Counted from the stretch's first letter, positions 1 to 6,541 are shown. The stretch: DNA of 9,696 bases from Dehalococcoidia bacterium (GCA_028278465.1 JANQEF010000130.1:1-9696); one strand, 5' to 3'. The notes: generated by a model from the sequence alone, not told the origin. Numbers and translations: made by a program.

Positions 1-196
1 TGGCGCTCGGGCTGCGCCACGAGAACATCTCGTCGATGTCGGAGAGGTTTGCGATACGCTCGATCTCTTCCCGGGACAGGCGGTCCTTGAAGAAGTCGCG
101 TTCATCGGCTTCATCGACGGCTTGCGAGAGGAACCCTCTCGCTTTGCGGCAGGTGTCTCAGCTGGTGTAGTGATAAAAAGCTGGCCTGTTTGCCAT
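1..196 (-). CDS. Putative selenoprotein, ArsC/YffB/Spx-family thioredoxin-fold reductase (partial; in-frame TGA read as Sec)
   Basis: The minus strand reads ATG at 196-194 and then MANRPAFYHYTS-U-DTCRKARGFL, with the only in-frame stop, TGA, at 160-158 (residue 13). The frame continues open to the window edge (65 codons visible) through RDFFKDRLSREEIERI and FSWRSPSA, which resemble the ArsC/YffB/Spx family both before and after the TGA. In YffB-like proteins the catalytic site is a Cys in the context CDT-x-KKAR, and here the TGA takes that Cys position in U-D-T-C-R-K-A-R, giving a U13-x-x-C16 redox pair. A SECIS-like hairpin lies just downstream (124-142). The family includes arsenate reductases and thiol-redox regulators; the substrate cannot be told. 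The expected role is a cytoplasmic selenol/thiol reductase. The SD is weak (AGAAAG, 7 nt before ATG). The gene is divergent from the MFS gene. The C-terminus lies outside the window. The alternative is a pseudogene or a sequencing error, which the perfect hairpin argues against. Confidence 0.82.
124..142 (-). promoter_or_regulatory. Bacterial SECIS element (selenocysteine insertion hairpin)
   Basis: On the minus strand GCGAGAGG (142-135), loop GTT (134-132) and CCTCTCGC (131-124) form a perfect 8-bp stem with a three-base loop. It begins 15 nt after the TGA codon (160-158), so the loop's first base, a G, is 23 nt downstream of the UGA. A small apical loop with G in its first two positions, placed roughly 16-37 nt after UGA, is the known bacterial SECIS arrangement recognised by SelB. 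The hairpin lies inside the coding sequence, as is usual in bacteria. Confidence 0.8.
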
Positions 197-276
197 ATGT
201 GATCTTTCTGTAATGTTTGGTGCTGTACGCTTGCCGGGAGTTTAGAGTAGGCGCCCAACGACAGCCACACGAAGCC

Positions 277-1716
277 ATGGCTACCAGCGGAAACGACTCC
301 ATAGAAGCTACTGCCGAGGACTCCGCGGCCGAGGCTTCACGCCCGCAACAGTCTGCTCACCGCGGCATCTTCCGCTCCATGGCCGCCGAGCATCGACGCG
401 GGCCGCGCAGCCTGGTGAACCTCAGCATCTACGCAGCCGGTCTTTCCGGACTCTGGACCGCGCTCGGCACGCCGATACTGCCGATCAAGGTCGAGGAGAT
501 CCTCGCAGGCACAGGGACTTCGTTGTTGTGGTTCGACTTCGATGGCGACGACAAGAACGGCGCGCTCGGCATCGTGTCGCTGGTCGGGCTCGGCATCGCG
601 GCGCTCACGCAGCCGGTTGCCGGAGTGCTCAGCGACCGCAGGGCCGGTCCGAAGAAGCGAATGCCGTTCCTGATGATCGGCGCGGCAGGGATGGCGGCGG
701 CCGTGCTGTTCATGGGCGTTGTCGGCACGCTGCTCGCGCTGATCCTGCTGAACATGCTCGTGCAGGGCATGGGCAACTTCGGCCAGGGCGCGGCGAACGG
801 CCTGATCGCCGACCATGTGCCGCGCGGCCAGAAAGGCTCGGCAGCCGGTGCGCTGAACCTGTCTCGGGTTGTCGGCGCAGGCGTGATAACGGCGATCGTG
901 CTGGCGATGATGAGCCAGTACGACGCCGAGACTGCGACCGGCTGGCTGACGGCTTCGCTGATACTGCTAGCGACGGCGGCGATCGCATCGACTCTCTGGA
1001 CCGTGACCTCGATCTGGCGGAATGGCAGACAGTCCGACTTCGTTTCGGAACCTGAACCGGAAACGCAGCCGGAGAAGGTCGAAGAGGAGCATGCGCTCCC
1101 GCACGACAACTACCTGCGGTTTTTGGTGGCTCTGACGGTTGTCATCACCGGCTTCTCGGCCCTGCAGCTCTACTCCTTCTTCTACCTTGAAGACGTCGTG
1201 GGGCTGGAGAACCCGGCGCAGGGCGGCCTCGTGATCCTGATCGCCATATCGATCGCCACCGGGCTGAGCGTGATGCCGGCGGGGCGTTTGGCAGACCGTG
1301 TTGGACGCGACCCGATGCTGGTGTTCGCAGGCGTGCTGGGCGTGGTCGCTGCGGTAGTCCTGATCTTCGCCGGTTCGCTGATCGTGGTGGCGCTTGTGGG
1401 CGCGATGATGGGCGTCGTCATCGGCATCTTCCTGACCGTGAGCTGGGCGCTGGCAAACGATCTTGTCTCTCGCCGGCATGCCGCACGAGACCTCGGATTC
1501 GCCAGCGTGGCGGTGCTGATCGGCTCGGCAACGTCACGCATCTCAGGACTGGCCGTGGACAGGCTGAACGAAGTGCAGGACGCTCTCGGCTACCAGGTGG
1601 TGCTGGGAGGTGTCGCAGTCTGTTTCGTGCTAACCGTGGCGCTGATGACACGCCTCGACCGCGGCCGCTCGGTCGGGTCGCACGACCCGCTGCCGAACCA
1701 GCCGCAGGCCCGCTGA
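277..1716 (+). CDS. MFS family transporter
   Basis: The protein has 479 residues with about twelve predicted membrane helices, an inner-membrane secondary carrier. The classic MFS loop motif between helices 2 and 3 is visible at residues 116-128 (G-V-L-S-D-R-x-A-G-x-K-K-R), and its second-half counterpart at 336-344 (GRLADRVGR). The N-terminal 45 residues are hydrophilic, and a charged, Glu/Pro-rich central loop (residues about 255-275) joins the two halves. The start ATG at 277 was chosen over an upstream in-frame TTG at 217, since the intervening 20 codons look non-family. ATG at 379 is also possible and would still keep every helix. No strong SD is seen. The substrate is unknown; the D-R-R-x-G-x-K-K-R-M-P motif recalls GPH/SLC45-like sugar carriers, but this is weak. 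The gene is divergent from the selenoprotein gene, with an 80-nt gap. Confidence 0.85.
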   Translation: MATSGNDSIEATAEDSAAEASRPQQSAHRGIFRSMAAEHRRGPRSLVNLSIYAAGLSGLWTALGTPILPIKVEEILAGTGTSLLWFDFDGDDKNGALGIVSLVGLGIAALTQPVAGVLSDRRAGPKKRMPFLMIGAAGMAAAVLFMGVVGTLLALILLNMLVQGMGNFGQGAANGLIADHVPRGQKGSAAGALNLSRVVGAGVITAIVLAMMSQYDAETATGWLTASLILLATAAIASTLWTVTSIWRNGRQSDFVSEPEPETQPEKVEEEHALPHDNYLRFLVALTVVITGFSALQLYSFFYLEDVVGLENPAQGGLVILIAISIATGLSVMPAGRLADRVGRDPMLVFAGVLGVVAAVVLIFAGSLIVVALVGAMMGVVIGIFLTVSWALANDLVSRRHAARDLGFASVAVLIGSATSRISGLAVDRLNEVQDALGYQVVLGGVAVCFVLTVALMTRLDRGRSVGSHDPLPNQPQAR

Positions 1717-1753
1717 GCGCCGAATTACCTGCTGAGCGGCAATCTGCGGCCTA

Positions 1754-1759
1754 TATAAT
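1754..1759 (+). promoter_or_regulatory. Candidate -10 box for ispH
   Basis: A perfect TATAAT lies in the otherwise GC-rich gap upstream of ispH, 77 nt before its ATG. No good -35 hexamer is found 17 nt upstream; that place holds one copy of an 8-bp direct repeat (GCTGAGCG at 1731-1738, the other copy at 1712-1719). Confidence 0.45.
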
Positions 1760-1836
1760 TCCGTTGCCCGGAATACACGAGGTAGCGCCGTACGTTAGCG
1801 CCACCGAGACGACAGCAGGAGCTAACTTTCTCGAAG

Positions 1837-2811
1837 ATGACAACTGCTGAACATGTCACAAGCAAGACGGTTGATGTCTACCTCGCCAGCCCGCGCGGCT
1901 TCTGCGCCGGTGTCGTGCTGGCGGTCGACATCGTCGAGCTGGCGCTCGAAAAGTACGGCGCACCGGTCTATGTAAAACATCAAATCGTTCACAACCCGAT
2001 CGTTGTGGCTGAGACCGAGCGCAAGGGAGCGATCACCGTTGAGCAGGTGACCGAGGTTCCCGAAGGCTCGGTCGTCGTCTTCTCCGCTCACGGCTCGCCG
2101 CCTTCCGACTACGAAGAGGCGGAGCGGCGCAACCTGACCGTGATCGACGCCACATGCCCGCTTGTGAAGCGCGTGCATAACGAGGCCAAGAAGTACGCAC
2201 GCGAGGGCAAGAAGATCATCCTCGTCGGCCACCGCGGCCACCAGGAGGTGATCGGCTCGACCGGCCAGACCGACATGACGCTGATCGATGAGCGGGAAGG
2301 CATCGATGTGCCGGAGTTCGAGAACGATCCCGAAGTCGCCGTCCTGACGCAGACCACGCTTTCGGTGCGTGACACCGCGGCGGCGATCGACAAGATCACT
2401 GACAAGTACCCGAACGCCATGGTGCGCAATGACATCTGCTACGCCACGACGAACCGCCAGCAGGCCGCCAGCCAGCTCGCCGAGGTCGTCGAGCTGGTGC
2501 TGGTGATCGGCGCCCAGAACAGCTCTAACTGCAACCGGCTCAAGGAGGTCGCGGAGTCGTATGGCGTCGAGTCGTACCTGATCAACGGACCGAAAGAGCT
2601 TGAGAAGTCGTGGTTCAAAGGGATCACGAGGGTCGGCATCACGTCCGGCGCATCCACACCGGAGTCCAGCGTTGCCGCGGTCATCAAGGCGATCGACCCG
2701 AAGAACGTGATCCACATCGGACAGGGCGACGAGAACATCACGTTCCGGCTGCCGAAGGAGCTGGAGTCGGCGCAGGAGCGGTCCGGCGTCCACACCGGTG
2801 CTCGCAGGTGA
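1837..2811 (+). CDS. ispH: 4-hydroxy-3-methylbut-2-enyl diphosphate reductase
   Basis: IspH is the last enzyme of the MEP pathway. It reductively dehydrates HMBPP to IPP and DMAPP with a [4Fe-4S] cluster, in the cytoplasm. The three cluster cysteines are present: C23 in RGFCAGV, C107 in DATCPLV and C201 in DICYATTNRQ. Substrate-binding and catalytic motifs are intact: KHQIVHN (H48-N53), SAHGSPP (H85), GHRGHQEVIG with the proton-donor Glu at 137, QTTLS (T173/T174) and QNSSN, plus GITSGASTPE near the C-terminus. At 324 residues it has the full family length. An AGGAG lies 15 nt before the ATG, rather far, after a candidate TATAAT promoter. It is the first gene of an apparent operon; the next gene starts 25 nt downstream. 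The last 12 residues are a short variable tail. Confidence 0.97.
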   Translation: MTTAEHVTSKTVDVYLASPRGFCAGVVLAVDIVELALEKYGAPVYVKHQIVHNPIVVAETERKGAITVEQVTEVPEGSVVVFSAHGSPPSDYEEAERRNLTVIDATCPLVKRVHNEAKKYAREGKKIILVGHRGHQEVIGSTGQTDMTLIDEREGIDVPEFENDPEVAVLTQTTLSVRDTAAAIDKITDKYPNAMVRNDICYATTNRQQAASQLAEVVELVLVIGAQNSSNCNRLKEVAESYGVESYLINGPKELEKSWFKGITRVGITSGASTPESSVAAVIKAIDPKNVIHIGQGDENITFRLPKELESAQERSGVHTGARR

Positions 2812-2836
2812 TCGACGCCTGCAGGAGACGGACGCA

Positions 2837-3922
2837 GTGAAGATCACCGCGGTCGAGTGTCTCGTCCTCGACGCCGAGTACCCGTACGCCATCATCCATA
2901 CCGACGCCGGGATCACCGGCTTCGGCGAGTGCTTCCGACGCGGCTCGTATGTCTCGAAGGCTGCGATCGAGACGATCTTCACTCCCCTGCTGATCGGTCG
3001 CGACCCGTTTGACACTTCCGCGATCTGGGACGCAATGTTCCGCGCCGGCAACGTCGCCGGCCCTCCTGGCGCTCTTCAGACTGCGGCCGCGGGCGTAGAC
3101 CTTGCGCTGTGGGACATCAAGGGCAAGGCGCTCGACGTCCCGCTGTACAAACTGCTCGGCGGCAAGAACCGCGACCGGATCAGGGTGTACGCGTCATCGC
3201 TGCAGCGCGACCTGGCGCCGGAGGTCGAGGCGCAGCGGGTCGCCGAGTTCCGGGACAAGGGATTCTCCGCGTACAAGATGCACTCGGCGGTCCCGGGCCG
3301 CATCGACGATCCGGCAGACACGACAGTCGAGAATGTGAAGGCGATCCGCAAGCTCGTGGGCGATGACATGGAGATCCTGGTCGATGTGAACGGCGCCTAC
3401 TCCGTCCACCACGCCATTGAGATCGGCAAAGCGCTGGAGGATCTTGGCGTTTTCCACTTCGAGGAGCCGGTTCATGTCCGCGACCTCGATGGGCTCGCCG
3501 AACTTTCGGATGCTCTGGAGATCCCGATCGCGGCGGGTGAGAACGCCTTTACTCGCTGGGATTTCCAGGAGCTTGTCACCCGCGGCAAGCCCGACATCGT
3601 GCAGCCGGATGTTGTGAAGGCGGGCGGGATCACCGAGTTCCAGCAGATCACGGCGATTGTGAACGCTCACGGGCTGCCGATGACGATCCATAACACGCAG
3701 CCGTACGGATCGACGGCGGCGCACGTGCACCTGATCGCCGGCCGGACCGACTTCCCCTATGCGCAGGAGTACAACATCGAACATGTTGGCATCCGGGACG
3801 CCGGCTCGATACTGAAGGAGCCGTTCGAGGTGGAGGATGGCCACATTCGGGTGCCGGAAGGTCCCGGACTGGGGCTTGAATATGACCTCGACGTGATGCG
3901 GTCTCGTGATCGCGAGCCGTAG
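2837..3922 (+). CDS. Enolase-superfamily (mandelate racemase/muconate lactonizing type) enzyme
   Basis: This 361-residue enzyme of the enolase superfamily abstracts an alpha proton from a carboxylate substrate, giving dehydration, racemisation or cycloisomerisation. The N-terminal capping domain is followed by the barrel. Visible active-site residues are K147-x-H149 at the end of strand 2, Mg2+ ligands D183, E209 (in FEEP) and E235 (in AAGEN), and a D258/H285 pair (QPDVVKAGGI and IHNTQP). The His-Asp dyad places it in the mandelate racemase subgroup, so a sugar-acid dehydratase or racemase is likely, but the substrate cannot be assigned. GTG at 2837 is the start because AGGAG lies 9 nt upstream and the protein then opens with VKITAVE, as the family does. 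A TTG at 2798 would overlap ispH. The gene overlaps the following DUF192 gene by 17 nt. Confidence 0.92.
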   Translation: MKITAVECLVLDAEYPYAIIHTDAGITGFGECFRRGSYVSKAAIETIFTPLLIGRDPFDTSAIWDAMFRAGNVAGPPGALQTAAAGVDLALWDIKGKALDVPLYKLLGGKNRDRIRVYASSLQRDLAPEVEAQRVAEFRDKGFSAYKMHSAVPGRIDDPADTTVENVKAIRKLVGDDMEILVDVNGAYSVHHAIEIGKALEDLGVFHFEEPVHVRDLDGLAELSDALEIPIAAGENAFTRWDFQELVTRGKPDIVQPDVVKAGGITEFQQITAIVNAHGLPMTIHNTQPYGSTAAHVHLIAGRTDFPYAQEYNIEHVGIRDAGSILKEPFEVEDGHIRVPEGPGLGLEYDLDVMRSRDREP

Positions 3923-4619
3923 GCCAGCGCGTTTCGGCGTGATCGTGGCGGCCGCGGTTGCGGTTGTAGCCGTTGCCTGCTCTTCAGGTGAGGCGCAGAC
4001 ATCGCCGACTCCAGTGACGCCAACTGCGGGCACGACATCAACCGCAATCACGCCTTCCGCTACGCCGACTCTCCAGCCTTCTCCCGCGCCAACTCCTCGA
4101 CCGACCTCCACTCCGGTCCCACAGTTCCCGCCAATCCAGTTCGTGGACAACACAGACTGCGCCGAGATCAGCCGAGCCCGGCTTCCGCTGGCCGACGTCA
4201 CTGTCACCCAGGGCCAGCGCACGGTAATGCTCATCGCAGAGATTGCCAGTGAGCGCGAACAGCAGATCCAGGGATTGATGTGCCGTGAGACCGTTCCGGC
4301 CGGGACCGGCATGCTGTTCGTTTACGACGAGGAGCGGGAAGGCGGGTTCTGGATGTTCAACACCTACGCACCGCTCGACATCATCTACTTCGGCGCGGCA
4401 AGCGGCGCCGTCTCGCTCCGGCAGATGCAGCCGTGCCCGCGGATCGACGCGGAAGTCGATGAGGACTGGCGCAACCGGTGTTCCGTTGCCGCTTCCGGGT
4501 ACCGGTCAGACACCGCGTACACCACAACGCTCGAGCTGCCGCTCGGATGGCTCGAATCGCAGGGCTTTGACACCGCTGATCCGTCGGGAATTGTCGTATC
4601 GTTTAGCGCAAGAGGATGA
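3906..4619 (+). CDS. DUF192 domain lipoprotein
   Basis: A 237-residue exported protein. The N-terminus has Arg residues, a hydrophobic stretch and a lipobox-like VAVAC (Cys at about residue 25), suggesting a membrane-anchored lipoprotein. A linker of about 45 residues rich in Thr, Pro and Ser follows. The DUF192 fold occupies roughly residues 95-237: EIASEREQQIQGLMCRE, GMLFVYDEE, FWMFNTYAPLDIIYFG, and a last strand segment LELPLGWLESQGF. DUF192 is a small beta-rich domain of unknown biochemical role, often secreted. Between the conserved core and the C-terminal segment there is a longer loop with a Cys pair (QPCPRI and NRCSVA) that could form a disulfide. The GTG start at 3906 overlaps the enolase-superfamily gene; GTG at 3939 is an alternative. 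It is probably cotranscribed with its neighbours. Confidence 0.85.
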   Translation: MIASRRPARFGVIVAAAVAVVAVACSSGEAQTSPTPVTPTAGTTSTAITPSATPTLQPSPAPTPRPTSTPVPQFPPIQFVDNTDCAEISRARLPLADVTVTQGQRTVMLIAEIASEREQQIQGLMCRETVPAGTGMLFVYDEEREGGFWMFNTYAPLDIIYFGAASGAVSLRQMQPCPRIDAEVDEDWRNRCSVAASGYRSDTAYTTTLELPLGWLESQGFDTADPSGIVVSFSARG

Positions 4620-4679
4620 TCTCTGCGTTCGGCCGCATCTCCCGCCGGCTCGCAACAACCGCATCCAACGGGAACAGTC

Positions 4680-5435
4680 ATGAGTTACAGCCTGATACTG
4701 CTCCGCCACGGCGAGAGTGAATGGAACCTCGAAAACCGCTTTTCCGGCTGGAAGGACGTCGACCTCACCCCGGCAGGCGTCGCCGAGGCGAAGCGATCGG
4801 CGAAGCTGCTGGCTGAAGAGGGGCTAATCCCCGAGTTTGCTTTCACATCGGTGCTGAAACGCGCCATACGCACGCTTTGGCTCGTCCTGGACGAGATGGA
4901 CCGCATGTGGATACCTGTCGAGAGGTCGTGGCACCTCAACGAACGCAGCTACGGCGCGCTGCAAGGGCTCAACAAGGCAGAGACCGCGGCGAAGCACGGC
5001 GACGAGCAGGTGCTGATCTGGCGACGAAGCTACGACATCCGGCCGCCTGCGCTCGAGCCTGACGATGAGCGCAACCCGCGGCACGACCCTCGATACGCCG
5101 ACCTCTCAGACGACGAAGTGCCGCTGACGGAGTGCCTGAAGGACACCGTGGCACGCGTGCTTCCCTACTGGAACGACCGCATAGTGCCGCAGATCAGGAC
5201 CGGCAGGCAGGTGATCGTTGCAGCGCACGGCAACAGCCTTCGTGCGCTGGTGAAACACCTCGATGGCATCTCGGACGAAGAGATCGTCGGGCTCAACATC
5301 CCGACCGGCGTCCCGCTCATCTACGAGCTGAACGAGGACATGACGCCGGCGGGGCACCGTTACCTCGGCAACCAGGACGAGATCAGGGCGGCGATGGAGG
5401 CGGTTGCCAGCCAGGGTCGGGCGCAGACCGGCTAA
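4680..5435 (+). CDS. gpmA: 2,3-bisphosphoglycerate-dependent phosphoglycerate mutase
   Basis: A cytoplasmic glycolytic and gluconeogenic enzyme interconverting 3- and 2-phosphoglycerate through a phosphohistidine. At 251 residues it has the usual dPGM length. The RHGESEWN motif gives the phosphorylated H10 with R9. E88 in LNERSYGALQGLNK is the catalytic acid, and H182 in AAHGNSLRAL is the second catalytic His. The long insertion that separates dPGM from small cofactor-independent phosphatases of the same fold is present (about residues 100-150, with WRRSYDIRPP), so a mutase is strongly preferred over a phosphatase. It starts 60 nt after the DUF192 gene with only a weak GGGAAC SD, and is likely the last gene of the ispH unit. 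Confidence 0.96.
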   Translation: MSYSLILLRHGESEWNLENRFSGWKDVDLTPAGVAEAKRSAKLLAEEGLIPEFAFTSVLKRAIRTLWLVLDEMDRMWIPVERSWHLNERSYGALQGLNKAETAAKHGDEQVLIWRRSYDIRPPALEPDDERNPRHDPRYADLSDDEVPLTECLKDTVARVLPYWNDRIVPQIRTGRQVIVAAHGNSLRALVKHLDGISDEEIVGLNIPTGVPLIYELNEDMTPAGHRYLGNQDEIRAAMEAVASQGRAQTG

Positions 5436-5604
5436 ACGTACAGCCTGAACTACGATTCCGTGTAGAGGGCTTTTTCGCCGTCCGGTTGCTTTGCGTGCAG
5501 TCCCCCATACTCGCCAGTGTTCGGCCGCGCTAACTTTGTGTCTACACGGGGGACGTTGCCACCAGTACCACTGAGCAACTGCCCACAGAGCCACACGTGT
5601 CAGT

Positions 5605-5627
5605 GGGTGGGGTTGGGAGACACCGGG
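5605..5627 (+). other. G-quadruplex motif in intergenic region
   Basis: Four G runs on the plus strand, GGG (5605-5607), GGGG (5609-5612), GGG (5615-5617) and GGG (5625-5627), are separated by 1, 2 and 7 bases, which fits the canonical G3+N1-7 rule. The alternative fold is a GTGTC/GACAC hairpin (5597-5601 with 5619-5623) whose loop holds the first three runs. Confidence 0.45.
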
Positions 5628-5700
5628 TCTGTGTGCAGGCAATTGCGGCTTACGCGCTCTGCACCGCTGAACGCCGCTGGAAAAAGGCTGGGAAACAGGC

Positions 5701-5727
5701 GCTTAGACGGATCGATATCCGCTAAGT
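5701..5727 (+). repeat. Bulged hairpin upstream of the kinase-like gene
   Basis: GCTTAG, a bulged A, CGGAT, a CGAT loop, ATCCG and CTAAGT form an 11-pair stem (one G-U closing pair). No T tract follows, so it is not a typical intrinsic terminator. It may be an operator or the 3' stem of a structured RNA. Confidence 0.45.
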
Positions 5728-5827
5728 CCCTCCGCACGAAATTGTGTATTGATTGACTTCGGCCACCGTGAGCCGCCGTCGAAACGAGATCGCGACGCCC
5801 ACAGAGGCGAAACCAGACAAGCCCCGA

Positions 5828-6541
5828 ATGACAGCTACCGCTGAACAGAACGACCGCGAAAAGTACGAGATCATCGGCCGGATTTCAGCCGGCCTTGCGC
5901 ACGAGTTGAACGGTCCAATCGGCATCGCTCTAGGGTTCACCGAGCTTGCAAGAGAGGCCCTGGACGCGGGCGGCGACGGCCAGCCCCCGTCAAAGGTCTC
6001 CGAATATCTGAAGTTGATCGACAGCTCGATGCGCCGCGCTCGCGATCTCGCTCGCAACGTCTGGGATTTTGCGAAAGCCGAGCCCGGCAAGACCCGAGTA
6101 TTTGACCTCACCGCCCTTGTGAGCCACGCCGCCGCACTGTCCGGTCCGGCGGTCAAGGTCGGCAGCATCGAGATCGCTCCCCGAGGCGAGAGCCAGGAAG
6201 TCTCTGTGCGCGCCGACAGCGCGCTGACGCTCCAGGGACTCGTCCAGGTAATGCTCTCCTCCGTCGAGTCGTTGCCGGAGGGCGGAACGGTGTACTGGGA
6301 GGTCCGTGCGGTTGAGGACGGTTCGGGAGGTGAGTTCATCCTCACGGCCGAGCCCTGGGGTGAGGTTTCTTCAAGCGAGTGGCCTGTCGAAGAGCAGGTC
6401 CGGTCGATGTTCGAGTCGCAGGGAGGTTCGCTGGACCCTGTGACGGGTGTGAGCATGAAGGGCGGAGGGTCGTCCGCCCTTGCGTGGATAGTTTCAGGCA
6501 GATTGCCGGCGGCGCCGAGCGCCGTTAACCGGGCCAGCTGA
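5828..6541 (+). CDS. Histidine-kinase-like protein with degenerate ATPase domain
   Basis: A soluble protein of 237 residues with no sensor or membrane segment. The dimerisation/phosphoacceptor helix is clear: IIGRISAGLAHELNGPIG, with H25 in the H-box context and a second helix at about 55-80 (SMRRARDLARNVWDFAK). The part that should be the HATPase_c domain is recognisable in outline only. The N-box region ending PEGG (residues 140-153) has Gln140 and Ser144 where active kinases carry Asn. No DxGxG is seen (E-P-W-G-E in its place), and the last glycine box is reduced to GGGSSALAW. ATP binding is therefore doubtful. It precedes a response-regulator gene by 41 nt and is probably its partner as a phosphotransfer or phosphatase module. 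The start is uncertain: ATG 5828 (used), GTG 5768 or TTG 5753; none has a good SD. Confidence 0.72.
   Translation: MTATAEQNDREKYEIIGRISAGLAHELNGPIGIALGFTELAREALDAGGDGQPPSKVSEYLKLIDSSMRRARDLARNVWDFAKAEPGKTRVFDLTALVSHAAALSGPAVKVGSIEIAPRGESQEVSVRADSALTLQGLVQVMLSSVESLPEGGTVYWEVRAVEDGSGGEFILTAEPWGEVSSSEWPVEEQVRSMFESQGGSLDPVTGVSMKGGGSSALAWIVSGRLPAAPSAVNRAS

Larger units (their letters stand above)
5436..5827 (+). other. Long non-coding gap rich in inverted repeats; possible structured leader or small RNA
   Basis: No convincing coding region lies between gpmA and the kinase-like gene. The stretch contains several complementary segments: CCGTGTAGA (5458-5466) with TCTACACGG (5541-5549); GTCCCCC (5500-5506) with GGGGGAC (5548-5554); a hairpin GTTGC/GCAAC (5555-5559/5575-5579) topped by CAGT-ACC-ACTG (5563-5573); TGCCCACAGA (5580-5589) with TCTGTG (5628-5633) and GGCA (5638-5641); and a hairpin at 5701-5727. 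It could be the 5' leader of the signalling operon or a separate RNA. I recognise no known family (not tmRNA, SRP or RNase P). No clear promoter was found. Confidence 0.4.

Noticed and set aside
190..216. TTGCCA and TAATGT as a possible MFS promoter
   Set aside because: The 15-nt spacing is short and both hexamers are imperfect; too weak to list as a feature.
111..302. Minus-strand ORF of 63 codons overlapping the selenoprotein start
   Set aside because: It is out of frame with the family-like ArsC/YffB reading, runs antisense over the MFS start, and has no recognisable motif.
1822..3051. Minus-strand ORF of 409 codons opposite ispH
   Set aside because: ispH on the plus strand is unmistakable; the antisense frame is open only because of GC-biased codon use.
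3194..4312. Minus-strand ORF of 372 codons opposite the enolase-superfamily and DUF192 genes
   Set aside because: Shadow of two well-supported plus-strand genes; no family motif seen.
5517..5756. Plus-strand ORF of 79 codons in the gap after gpmA
   Set aside because: Composition and motifs do not look like a protein, no SD precedes it, and the sequence is better explained by inverted repeats.
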